The notes under the pieces are model-generated. The model had not been told where the DNA came from. It did not search any database and saw nothing but the letters and a program-made list of their open reading frames with translations. A program made the translations under genes and the position numbers. This document shows positions 6,237 through 13,817 of a DNA stretch of 18,056 nucleotides, in pieces. Source of the DNA: Bacillota bacterium (GTDB taxonomy: Bacteria > Bacillota > Clostridia > Acetivibrionales > DSM-1351); contig JAFABO010000168.1 of assembly GCA_023426005.1 (NCBI GenBank), positions 1 to 18,056 of the forward strand, in the 5' to 3' direction. The number at the start of each line of letters is the position of its first letter. The first letter of the stretch is position 1.

Positions 6237-7955
6237 CTACTCCATATATCCGCCTTTCATAGGAGATACCGCAAGCTTTGAGTATATTTTCAATATGCCT
6301 GTTTTTTCCTTCAGCACAGGTAGCTGCAAGGTCTTTTTTCTTTCAGACAGGCAGTCGTTTACCTCTTCAACGGTTTTTTCCTGTCCACCAATACCCACTA
6401 TATCAATCCTTCTTGAAGGAATGTCAACTCTAATTAAATCCCCCTCCTGTACAAGGGATATAGGCCCTCCCTCAATAGCTTCAGGAGAAACGTGGCCTAT
6501 TGCCGGACCCCTGGTAGCACCTGAAAACCGTCCGTCGGTTATAAGGCATACCGAACCTGACAATTGGTCATCACAGGCTATGGCTTCTGTGGTGTAAAAC
6601 ATTTCAGGCATCCCCGAACCCTTTGGCCCTTCATAGCGGATAAGCACCACATCCCCTGGCTGTATCCTCTTCTCAACCACCGACAGGTAAGCCTCTTCTT
6701 CGCTGTCAAAAGGGCGGGCCCTTCCGGTAAAAACAAGCATCTCCTTTTTCAGGGCGGAGTGCTTGACCACCGCACCCTCCGGAGCAAGATTCCCCTTCAG
6801 GATTGCCACAGCTCCTTGTTTTGATATGGGTGAAGCGCTGGTTTTTATGACATCATTTCTATCGATCTTTCTTTCAGACAAATAGTCCTTCCGCTTTTCA
6901 TAATAACCTTCTTTTTTCAGGACCTCCAGGTTTTCGCCCAGAGTTCTGCCTGTTACCGTCATCACCTCCAGATTGAGATGGCTTTTTATCTGCTCCATTA
7001 CATAGGGAGTTCCTCCGGCATGCCAATAGTATTCGGCCGGATGTACCCCGCTTGGACGGATATTGCACAAATGCGGGATTTGCCTGTGGATCCTGTCAAA
7101 CATCTCCGCGTCTATTTCAATGCCAAGCTGATGGGCTATTGCAGGCAGATGCAGAAGTGTATTGGAGGAACCCGCTATGGCCGCATGTACCATTATGGCA
7201 TTTTCAAAAGCCTCACAGGTCATTATCCTATCCGGTGTCAAATTGCTGTTAACCAAATCAACAATGGCTTTACCGGCAGCTTTGGACCAATTCCCAATTT
7301 CATCACCCCACGCCGGGATAAGAGCAGACCCCGGGAGTGCCATTCCCAGCGCTTCAGCCATTATTTGCATTGTGCTTGCAGTGCCCATGAACTGGCAGGC
7401 TCCACAGCTGGGGCATGCATTGTGCTTATAATATGTGTACTCCTCCAGGGTTAGCTCATTTCTTAAGTATTTGGCATGATAGGCACCAATCTGCTCAAGC
7501 GTCAGATTGTCCACCCCTGTTTTCATTACTCCGCCCGTAGCAAAAATGGAAGGTATGTTGCAGCGCGCTATTGCCATCAAATGTCCAGGCACCGATTTGT
7601 CACAGGAGGATATAAATACCGCTCCGTCAAAGGGCGTAGCCTTCAGCTGAACCTCTATGGTGTTGGCTATCATTTCTCTTGATATAAGTGAGTAGTTCAT
7701 GCCGTCATGGCCCTGTGCAATACCGTCACAGATGTCTGTTACGGTATACCGGGCGGCCTTGGCACCCTGTCGGTCGATTTCGGTTTTCACCATATGGACA
7801 AGCTCTCCAAGATGTACGCTTCCGGGGTGACTGTCCCCCCAGGAGCTGTTAACCATGATCTGGGCTTTTTCAAGATCCTCCTTACTCCAGCCCGTACCCA
7901 ATTTTAAAGAGTCTATTTCAGCAGCTATTCCTCTCATTTCCTGACTTCGCAACAT
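6237..7955 (-). CDS. IlvD/Edd-family dehydratase, probably sugar-acid type
   Basis: This 572-residue Fe-S dehydratase belongs to the dihydroxy-acid/phosphogluconate dehydratase family, which removes water from 2,3-dihydroxy acids. Visible blocks are CDGIAQGHDGM (from C76), SSCDKSVPGH (C118, K120), CPSCGACQFMGTASTM (C181, C184, C187) and a C-terminal TDGRFSGATRGPAIGHVSPEA. The position of the first cluster cysteine of classical IlvD (PCN.HL) reads HPGSVHL, with Gly. GTASTM recalls pentonate/sugar-acid dehydratases more than biosynthetic IlvD. It is the last gene of the sugar operon, 35 bases after the GH130 gene, with AGGAGA before the ATG. Branched-chain amino-acid synthesis is the alternative, but no other ilv gene is nearby. 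Confidence 0.85.
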   Translation of the reverse strand: MLRSQEMRGIAAEIDSLKLGTGWSKEDLEKAQIMVNSSWGDSHPGSVHLGELVHMVKTEIDRQGAKAARYTVTDICDGIAQGHDGMNYSLISREMIANTIEVQLKATPFDGAVFISSCDKSVPGHLMAIARCNIPSIFATGGVMKTGVDNLTLEQIGAYHAKYLRNELTLEEYTYYKHNACPSCGACQFMGTASTMQIMAEALGMALPGSALIPAWGDEIGNWSKAAGKAIVDLVNSNLTPDRIMTCEAFENAIMVHAAIAGSSNTLLHLPAIAHQLGIEIDAEMFDRIHRQIPHLCNIRPSGVHPAEYYWHAGGTPYVMEQIKSHLNLEVMTVTGRTLGENLEVLKKEGYYEKRKDYLSERKIDRNDVIKTSASPISKQGAVAILKGNLAPEGAVVKHSALKKEMLVFTGRARPFDSEEEAYLSVVEKRIQPGDVVLIRYEGPKGSGMPEMFYTTEAIACDDQLSGSVCLITDGRFSGATRGPAIGHVSPEAIEGGPISLVQEGDLIRVDIPSRRIDIVGIGGQEKTVEEVNDCLSERKKTLQLPVLKEKTGILKIYSKLAVSPMKGGYME

Positions 7956-7990
7956 ATTCTTTTCTCCTATGCACTATTATATTTATAACA

Positions 7991-8998
7991 TTACCGCTGT
8001 TTCATAACAAAATCAACTAATTCCTGAACTGGAACTGTAGCCAGGCTGATGGCGGTATCTGTACATCCATAGTATATATACAAAATACCTTCCTTTTCAA
8101 CAGCCGCCGTCGGGAAAACCACATCGGGTATGTACAAGCCGAATTTCTCATAGTACTCTTCCGGCTCCATAATGAAGCTTTTTGATCTGGCTATAATCTT
8201 CTCAGGATTTTCAATGTCCAGCAGCATTGCCCCCACACGGTATACATTATCATCATCTACCCCGTGATAAAGGGTCAGCCAGCCTTTATCGGTTCTGACC
8301 GGCGGAGCCGAGCCTCCGATTTTTTTCGATTCCCAGGACTGTTCGGGAACAGCCAGAAGCTTCGGTTCTGTCCAATCAGCCAGGTTGTCGGAATAGCAAA
8401 TCCACATGCCGGCCTTTTCTGTTCCGTATTCTTTTCCTATATATTCCTCGGGCCTTCTCAGCAGTGCAAATTTTCCGTTTATTTTTTCCGGGAACAGTAT
8501 ATTGTCCCTGTCATTAATTTCAAACGGTGTGGTATATGCCACCTGCTCAAAATGTATCATATCATCCGATACCATAATTCCCGAGCGGGTCATGAAGTTT
8601 TCCTTCTTTGACCAGCCGTCGGGGTATTCTGGGCTGATTTCTATAGGCTTTCCCACTCCTGTGGGATAATAGCCATATGATAAAGGGCGTAATGCATATG
8701 TAAGATAGAACCTGCCCTCTATTTTTACTATTCTCGGGTCTTGAACACTTCCATATGGAAAGCCAAAGGTACCCGGCGTTATTATCGGCTCATCAGTCAC
8801 ATGAGTAAAGTGTATGCCATCATCACTTTCCAGCAGACCTATATAACAGTGAAACGGCATCAGAGACCCGGCTGCCCTTTCATACATGTAGAACTTGCCC
8901 TTTTCCAGTATTACGGCCGGATTGAAAACCGTGGCCTTTCTCCAGTCAAATATACCGGGCCTCACTATGGGATTTTCCTTGCATCTTGTTATCTTCAT
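7991..8998 (-). CDS. GH130-family beta-mannoside phosphorylase-like enzyme
   Basis: This 335-residue protein has the five-bladed beta-propeller pattern of GH130. GH130 enzymes act on beta-mannosides, mostly as phosphorylases releasing mannose 1-phosphate. Visible blocks are VFNPAV, the SVQDPRIV motif with the general acid Asp (D87), FPEKINGKFALLRRP, KIGGSAPPVRTDKGWLTLYHG and the final DVVFPTAAV...LYIYYGCTD. The retained Arg (LLRRP) and His (YHG) are residues used for phosphate in GH130 phosphorylases, so phosphorolysis is more likely than hydrolysis. It is cytoplasmic, with no signal peptide. It lies 16 bases behind the GH1 gene. The linkage (beta-1,4-mannosyl-glucose, beta-1,4- or beta-1,2-mannobiose) cannot be decided by eye. 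The ribosome binding site (GCAGGT) is weak, suggesting coupling to GH1. Confidence 0.85.
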   Translation of the reverse strand: MKITRCKENPIVRPGIFDWRKATVFNPAVILEKGKFYMYERAAGSLMPFHCYIGLLESDDGIHFTHVTDEPIITPGTFGFPYGSVQDPRIVKIEGRFYLTYALRPLSYGYYPTGVGKPIEISPEYPDGWSKKENFMTRSGIMVSDDMIHFEQVAYTTPFEINDRDNILFPEKINGKFALLRRPEEYIGKEYGTEKAGMWICYSDNLADWTEPKLLAVPEQSWESKKIGGSAPPVRTDKGWLTLYHGVDDDNVYRVGAMLLDIENPEKIIARSKSFIMEPEEYYEKFGLYIPDVVFPTAAVEKEGILYIYYGCTDTAISLATVPVQELVDFVMKQR

Positions 8999-9014
8999 CT
9001 GTTCATACCTGCCA

Positions 9015-10349
9015 TTATTTTATATTTTTTAAAAATTCCTGATACCATAAAGAGCTTTTCTTCCATAATCTTTGCTGCGTCTTATAATCTATATGAAACA
9101 GGCCGAATCTTTTGCCGTACCCCCAGGCCCATTCGAAATTGTCCAGCAGGGACCAGGCATAATAGCCCTCTACTCTGCAGCCGTCCTTTTTGGCCTGCAG
9201 CATTGCATCTATGTGATTCTTCAGATATTCAACCCTGTCATCGTCCTGGATGATGCCTCCTGAAATAACGTCATCATCATAAGCTGCACCATTTTCAGTG
9301 ACAAGAATCCGGGGATCGTTATATTCGTTTTTTAATCTTAAAAGCAATTCGTGCATGCCTTCCTGGTAAACCTCCCAGTTAAATGCCGTATAGGGTCTCC
9401 CCGCCGGCTTTACCTCCTCAAATCCTATTATGGGATCCGCATCCGAGCGCTTTACAACTTTTCTGAAGTAGTAATTGACACCCAGAAAGTCTCCGGGATT
9501 ATTGGCGATCACATCCATATCCCCCGTTTGTATAACAGGTGCAGCGTTGGCTTTGCCGTATATTTCAAGAATGTCTTCAGGATAAGCCCCTTTGAATATG
9601 GGATCCAAAAACCACCTGTTGTGGTATCCGTCAACAATCCTGCCGGTTTCGGCATCTTCCCGCAGATCCGAGGCAGGGTGGATCGGATATAGATTTAAAG
9701 TGATTCCGATATCATCATCTTTTTTACAGCTGCTCCTGAATGCCTGAACGGTCTTTGCGTGGGATAGTATTAAATGGTGGGACACCTGTACGGCTGTGGG
9801 AAGGTCGGTTATTCCCGGAGCATGCCTGCCCTGCCTGTGTCCCGCAAAAGCTACCACCCAGGGTTCATTGTGGGTGATCCACCTGTGAACTGAATCACCA
9901 AAGTTTTTAAACATAGCCTGAGCATATTCAGCAAAATAATCCACCGTTTCCCGGTTTGCCCAACCGCCCGTTTCCTGCAGCACCTGCGGCAGATCCCAAT
10001 GGTACAGGGTTGTAATGGGTTCTATATCATTTTTCAGCAACTCTTCAATCAGCCGTTTATAAAAGTCCATGCCTTTTTGATTAAGCTTTCCTCTTCCCTC
10101 CGGCAGGACTCTCGCCCAGCCTATGGAAAATCTGTAGGAATTTATCCCCAACTCCCTCATCAGACCCACATCTTCCTTGGACCTGTGATAGTGATCACAG
10201 GCAATTTCTCCGGTATCCCCATTGTGTATTTTATCTGGTATTCTGCAAAATTCGTCCCAGATATTAGGGCCCTTACCATCCTCAAGATAAGCCCCTTCAA
10301 TTTGATAAGCCGCTGTTGCCGCACCCCATAAGAATCGTCTGTCTCCCAT
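9015..10349 (-). CDS. GH1 beta-glucosidase/6-unphosphorylated beta-glycosidase
   Basis: This 444-residue retaining glycosidase shows the GH1 signatures. The N-terminal block is FLWGAATAAYQIEGA, the acid/base glutamate is in THNEPW (E162), the nucleophile is in VTENGAAY (E352), and the sugar-binding block YYAWSLLDNFEW is also present. It hydrolyses beta-glucosides (often also galactosides, fucosides or mannosides) in the cytoplasm; there is no signal peptide. Its place behind an ABC transporter, not a PTS, argues for unphosphorylated substrates such as cello- or mannosyl-oligosaccharides. Length is normal for the BglA group. GGAGGG lies five bases before the ATG. Together with GH130 it would convert imported disaccharides to hexose and hexose 1-phosphate. 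Confidence 0.95.
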   Translation of the reverse strand: MGDRRFLWGAATAAYQIEGAYLEDGKGPNIWDEFCRIPDKIHNGDTGEIACDHYHRSKEDVGLMRELGINSYRFSIGWARVLPEGRGKLNQKGMDFYKRLIEELLKNDIEPITTLYHWDLPQVLQETGGWANRETVDYFAEYAQAMFKNFGDSVHRWITHNEPWVVAFAGHRQGRHAPGITDLPTAVQVSHHLILSHAKTVQAFRSSCKKDDDIGITLNLYPIHPASDLREDAETGRIVDGYHNRWFLDPIFKGAYPEDILEIYGKANAAPVIQTGDMDVIANNPGDFLGVNYYFRKVVKRSDADPIIGFEEVKPAGRPYTAFNWEVYQEGMHELLLRLKNEYNDPRILVTENGAAYDDDVISGGIIQDDDRVEYLKNHIDAMLQAKKDGCRVEGYYAWSLLDNFEWAWGYGKRFGLFHIDYKTQQRLWKKSSLWYQEFLKNIK

Positions 10350-10388
10350 ATCCGCCCTCCGATTTATTATTATATAAATTTCATTACT

Positions 10389-10425
10389 GCCTGCTGCCGG
10401 CTTTAATTATTTGCCTGTTGCCGGC
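10389..10425. repeat. Short direct repeat GCCTGYTGCCGGC between permease and GH1 genes
   Basis: Two 13-base copies (10389-10401 and 10413-10425) differ at one base and start 24 bases apart in an 82-base gap of the operon. The second copy sits in the palindrome TTGCCGGCAA. No function is evident. Confidence 0.5.
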
Positions 10426-10431
10426 AATGTG

Positions 10432-11295
10432 CTATCCCTTCACAGCCCCCGCTGTCATACCGTCTATTACCTGCTTCTGCAATAAAAGGTATATTGCAAT
10501 GACAGGGATTGAGGATATCACCAGCGCGGCCATTAGACCGGCGTAATTACTGGTTTCCGCCCCCAGAAAGTTATACAGTCCCAATGGAAGTGTCTTTTTC
10601 TGTTCTACCGATATAAAAATAAGTGCAAACGAAAACTCCTTCCAGTTATTTAAAAAGTTCAGTATTACAACAGAGGCAATTGCCGGCTTTGTCATAGGCA
10701 GTATTATTTTTAAAAACATTTTATATATCGGGCTGCCGTCAATAACTGAAGCTTCCAGAATTTCATCGGGAAAAGACCGCATAAAGCTCTCCATAATGAA
10801 TATGGTTATTGGCAGGCCAAAAGCCGTATATGTTAAAATCAAGGACCAAAGAGAGTCCAGCAGCCGCAGAGTCCTCATCTGGATAAAAAGCGGTACAAGT
10901 ATTGATTGCAGCGGTATCAGCATACCCACAATAAAAATGGAATAAACACCTTTTTGCATCCTGAACCTGAATTTGGACAGTATAAAGGCAGCAGCCGCAC
11001 CAATAAACACTGTAAATATTATAGCAGTTACAGACACAATAATGCTATTTATAAAATATGTCCCTATATTCGCCTGCTTCCACGCACTTGCATAATTTTC
11101 AAAATGTAATGTTGTAGGCAGTGCAAATGTGCTCATAGATATATCCCTATTGCTTTTCAGCGAGGTATAAAGCATCCAGATCAATGGATAAAGGGTAACG
11201 ATGGATGCCATACCCAGCACAAAATAGAGTGCTATTTTGGAAAACGATCTGTTTGAAGTACCATGCCTCAAACTGATTGCTGTATTTTCATTCAT
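10432..11295 (-). CDS. Carbohydrate ABC transporter permease, MalG/CUT1 type
   Basis: This 287-residue inner-membrane protein has about six hydrophobic segments, the first at about 20-45. The cytoplasmic EAA loop (EASVIDGSPIYKMFLKIILP, in the second half) docks the transport ATPase. The C-terminus ends with a MalG-like QKQVIDGMTAGAVKG. It pairs with the permease gene 11 bases upstream to form the membrane channel for the sugar delivered by the binding protein. An AGGGGG sequence at the end of the upstream gene serves as ribosome binding site. No ATPase gene follows, as is common for clostridial and bacillar CUT1 operons that share an MsmX-type ATPase. Confidence 0.93.
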   Translation of the reverse strand: MNENTAISLRHGTSNRSFSKIALYFVLGMASIVTLYPLIWMLYTSLKSNRDISMSTFALPTTLHFENYASAWKQANIGTYFINSIIVSVTAIIFTVFIGAAAAFILSKFRFRMQKGVYSIFIVGMLIPLQSILVPLFIQMRTLRLLDSLWSLILTYTAFGLPITIFIMESFMRSFPDEILEASVIDGSPIYKMFLKIILPMTKPAIASVVILNFLNNWKEFSFALIFISVEQKKTLPLGLYNFLGAETSNYAGLMAALVISSIPVIAIYLLLQKQVIDGMTAGAVKG

Positions 11296-11306
11296 GCCAT
11301 ATCCCC

Positions 11307-12185
11307 CTAATCCGCCAGGTTCCGGCCCATAAGCCTTCTGCTGATAATTATCAGACTGAAGCTGATAACTGAAATTACCAGTGAAACAGCGCTGCCGTAA
11401 CCATATTGATATATTGCAAAGGTTTTGTTATACATATAGGTCGCCATAAGTTCGGTTGCATTGGCAGGCCCCCCGCCTGTCATAACAAACACAAGATCAA
11501 AGGATCTCATGCTTCCCGAAATACAAAGAACAACCGCAGTCATCACAGTAGGCCAAAGCATTGGCAAAATAATATTTGTCAGCTTTTTAAGCTCTCCTGC
11601 ACCATCTATATCGGCAGCTTCCAGGATTTCCTCCGGAATATTTTGTATTGCAGCCAGGAATATAATCATATAATAGCCGAAGCACTGCCATACAATAACT
11701 GCACATATGCTGAGCATTGCCAGCTTTGGATCCCCCAGCCAGTTTTGAGTAAATTCCTCAAGGCCTATGGCCTCCAGTACGCTGTTTATAATACCGACCT
11801 GGGAGTTTAATATGGTCGACCACAAAAGACCTACAACTACTGTTGAAAGTATCATTGGAATAAAAAATGCGGTTCTGAAAAAACCGGCACCCTTGATATT
11901 TCTGCTTAATATAACTGCCAATATCAGACCGATCGGCACCTGGCCGAAAATTGAGAAAAGTACTATAAGAATATTATTTTTAAATGACTGCCAGAATACT
12001 CCATCCATTAATATGATTTTAAAGTTATTTAATCCGGTATAAATTGGCTCGCTTAATCCGTTCCAATCATAAAACCCATAAATAAAAGATCTCACTATGG
12101 GATATAAAACAAATATAAAATAAATCAACAGTGCAGGAAGCAGACCGGCTATGATGTATTTGACATTCTTTCTGATAATGTCCAT
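11307..12185 (-). CDS. Carbohydrate ABC transporter permease, MalF/UgpA type
   Basis: This 292-residue protein has about six membrane segments and the EAA loop EEILEAADIDGAGELKKLTN near residues 188-207. It is the first of two permeases of a CUT1 sugar importer and follows the solute-binding protein gene after a 66-base gap that contains a strong hairpin (12205-12245). The ATG is preceded by AAGGAG seven bases away. The N-terminus (about 10-30) is a membrane segment without the extra periplasmic domain of enteric MalF. Confidence 0.93.
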   Translation of the reverse strand: MDIIRKNVKYIIAGLLPALLIYFIFVLYPIVRSFIYGFYDWNGLSEPIYTGLNNFKIILMDGVFWQSFKNNILIVLFSIFGQVPIGLILAVILSRNIKGAGFFRTAFFIPMILSTVVVGLLWSTILNSQVGIINSVLEAIGLEEFTQNWLGDPKLAMLSICAVIVWQCFGYYMIIFLAAIQNIPEEILEAADIDGAGELKKLTNIILPMLWPTVMTAVVLCISGSMRSFDLVFVMTGGGPANATELMATYMYNKTFAIYQYGYGSAVSLVISVISFSLIIISRRLMGRNLAD

Positions 12186-12204
12186 TTGCTCACTCCTTTT
12201 ATTG

Positions 12205-12245
12205 TGTAATGGAATAAGAGAATTTAATCCTCTTATTCCATTACA
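12205..12245. promoter_or_regulatory. Intercistronic hairpin between binding-protein and permease genes
   Basis: A perfect 16-base stem, TGTAATGGAATAAGAG (12205-12220) against 12230-12245, encloses a nine-base loop. On the minus strand it is not followed by a U-run but by the ribosome binding site of the next gene. It therefore looks like an mRNA-stabilising or attenuating structure that keeps binding protein above permease levels, as in mal-type operons, and not a complete terminator. Confidence 0.75.
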
Positions 12246-12251
12246 GATAAA

Positions 12252-13613
12252 CTACTTCACTGCCGCCTGCAATTGTTCTGCTATCTGTTCAGGTGTCTTC
12301 TGCTTTGACATAATAGCCTGTAAGCCGTTATTGACTATATCCGCCTGTTCGGAATTCAGGGCCGAATCGTATACAGTTACCAGCGGATGATCACTGATCA
12401 GCTTTGTAAGCTTTGTATAAATAGGGTCTGAAGTACTGCTGTCTATATCCACATCCTTATAGCTGACAGGAATATTTGATTTGGCATAAAGCTTCTGAGC
12501 ATCACTGTTTGTTGTAAACATGATAAGGTTTTCGATAGCCGCCTTTTGCCCGGGAGCTGCCTTTGCATTTATGGCTATACCGGTGGCACTTACTCCCGAC
12601 ATAACATTGGCATCGCCCTTGCCGCCCTCAAAAGCCGGTAAAATTCCAAGCTCAATATTGGGCTTCATTTCAGGTGTCAGCTTTTCAATCAAGTCAGGAA
12701 CCGCCCAGGAGCCCTCTATCATCATGGCGGCTTCTCCCCTGTAGAAATAATCCCTGGCCTGCACGTTGTCTATACTTGAAAAGTCTTTGTTGAACGCGCC
12801 CATATCCGTTATTTCCCGGAAAGTAGTCAGTGCGGCTACAAACTCCGGATCAGTAAACTTGGCTCCATTTTTCGCCAGCACATTGTCAAGCCATTCACTG
12901 CCCGTATATCTGTTTGCCAGGCAGCTGATAATGGAAGATTGTGCGGGCCATTTTGCCTTGTTTCCATGTGCTATGGGGATTATTTTATTTTCCTTGAAGG
13001 TTGTTATAGCCTTTTTAAGCTCGGCATAATTAGTAGGATATGTAAGATTGTATTTTTCAAATAACTCTTTGTTATAGAAAACAATAGATGTCACCGACAC
13101 ACCCAAGCCGGCGGAATAGGTCTTTCCATCCACTGTAAACTCTTCCAGCGCCCTGTCTATAAACTTATCCTTCCACTCAGGTTCTCTGTCCAGCAAGTCA
13201 TTTATATCCGCCAGAAGACCGGCCTTTGAGAACTCTATGGTCATTGCGTTGGGCCAGATTACAAAGGCATCGGGCAATTGTCCGGCAGCAGCCTGGGTTT
13301 TCAGCTTGGTCTGATATTGGTCTCTTGGGATCTGCTGTTCATCTATTTCATAATTTGTATATTTTGCTTTGAACTGTGTCATTATTTCCTTCATGAATTC
13401 GGTACGTTGGTCAGAACCCACATAAGAATGCCAAAGAGTGAATTTTGCACTTTGTGCTTCATTTTCATTTACAGCACTTTTTGTTTCTTCTGATTGTGCA
13501 GCACTTGCTGAATTTGAACTGCTGCCGGTATCGGCAGGCTTGGAAGCACCGCAAGCCGCAAAGCTTAATAACATGATTACTGCCAATAATAGACATAATA
13601 CTCTTCTATTCAT
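12252..13613 (-). CDS. Family 1 sugar-binding lipoprotein of ABC transporter
   Basis: This 453-residue secreted lipoprotein has signal peptide MNRRVLCLLLAVIMLLSFAA and acylated Cys21 (FAAC lipobox, slightly atypical with Phe at -3), then a Ser/Ala/Glu-rich linker. The type 1 solute-binding domain begins FTLWHSYVGSDQRTEFM. The segment GEAAMMIEGSWAVPDL is the conserved block of sugar-binding proteins in this family. It would capture an oligosaccharide outside the cell and pass it to the two permeases. The start at 13611-13613 follows AGGAGG; a longer in-frame start 20 codons upstream would spoil the signal peptide. It is the first gene of the sugar operon. Ligand unknown; beta-gluco- or mannosides are inferred from the GH1 and GH130 neighbours. 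Confidence 0.93.
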   Translation of the reverse strand: MNRRVLCLLLAVIMLLSFAACGASKPADTGSSSNSASAAQSEETKSAVNENEAQSAKFTLWHSYVGSDQRTEFMKEIMTQFKAKYTNYEIDEQQIPRDQYQTKLKTQAAAGQLPDAFVIWPNAMTIEFSKAGLLADINDLLDREPEWKDKFIDRALEEFTVDGKTYSAGLGVSVTSIVFYNKELFEKYNLTYPTNYAELKKAITTFKENKIIPIAHGNKAKWPAQSSIISCLANRYTGSEWLDNVLAKNGAKFTDPEFVAALTTFREITDMGAFNKDFSSIDNVQARDYFYRGEAAMMIEGSWAVPDLIEKLTPEMKPNIELGILPAFEGGKGDANVMSGVSATGIAINAKAAPGQKAAIENLIMFTTNSDAQKLYAKSNIPVSYKDVDIDSSTSDPIYTKLTKLISDHPLVTVYDSALNSEQADIVNNGLQAIMSKQKTPEQIAEQLQAAVK

Positions 13614-13648
13614 ATTTCCTCCTAATAATAATTCAGTAATATTGTACA

Positions 13649-13664
13649 GAAATGGCGCCATTTC
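13649..13664. promoter_or_regulatory. Perfect 16-bp palindrome in the leader of the sugar operon
   Basis: GAAATGGCGCCATTTC is fully self-complementary with a central CG. It lies between the likely -10 (13678-13683) and the start of the binding-protein gene. Central-CG palindromes of this size are typical LacI-family operators, but no LacI-type gene is in the window. It could also form a leader hairpin. Confidence 0.5.
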
Positions 13665-13677
13665 CAACTGCATTTTT

Positions 13678-13706
13678 ATTATATATCTACAACCGGCTTT
13701 ATAAAA
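13678..13706 (-). promoter_or_regulatory. Likely promoter of the sugar transporter/hydrolase operon
   Basis: On the minus strand a perfect TATAAT (13678-13683) lies 17 bases from a poor -35, TTTTAT (13701-13706). A good -10 with a bad -35 next to a direct repeat is what an activator-dependent promoter looks like. Confidence 0.5.
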
Positions 13707-13738
13707 TCCATAATTCTTTGATTGTATCCGAAATTCTT
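13706..13738 (-). promoter_or_regulatory. Direct repeat, candidate binding site of the AraC-type response regulator
   Basis: AAGAATTTCGGAT (13726-13738) and AAGAATTATGGAT (13706-13718) match at 11 of 13 positions and start 20 bases apart, about two helical turns. The downstream copy touches the weak -35. AraC-family activators bind such tandem sites, and the regulator gene is immediately upstream. Confidence 0.5.
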
Positions 13739-13754
13739 AGATGTTCCTCATAAG

Positions 13755-13784
13755 AAAAGGATTTGTTTCGAAACAAATCCTTTT
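13755..13784. terminator. Palindromic terminator after the response regulator gene
   Basis: A perfect 30-base palindrome (AAAAGGATTTGT stem, TTTCGAAA centre) lies 33 bases past the response-regulator stop and is followed on the minus strand by TTTTCTT. It separates the regulator pair from the sugar operon. Confidence 0.82.
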
Positions 13785-13817
13785 ACTGTAATTAATTGTC
13801 CAAAACTGCCTGAAACA

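Noticed and set aside
6978..7454. 158-codon open frame on the plus strand
   Set aside because: It is antisense to the well-conserved IlvD-like gene; the peptide is rich in Cys, His and Pro with no family resemblance and lacks a ribosome binding site.
8741..9253. 170-codon plus-strand frame spanning the GH130-GH1 junction
   Set aside because: It is antisense to two intact enzymes, with no domain and no promoter or ribosome binding site.
13614..13673. 20-codon N-terminal extension of the binding protein
   Set aside because: It would bury the lipoprotein signal peptide; AGGAGG lies directly before the internal ATG.
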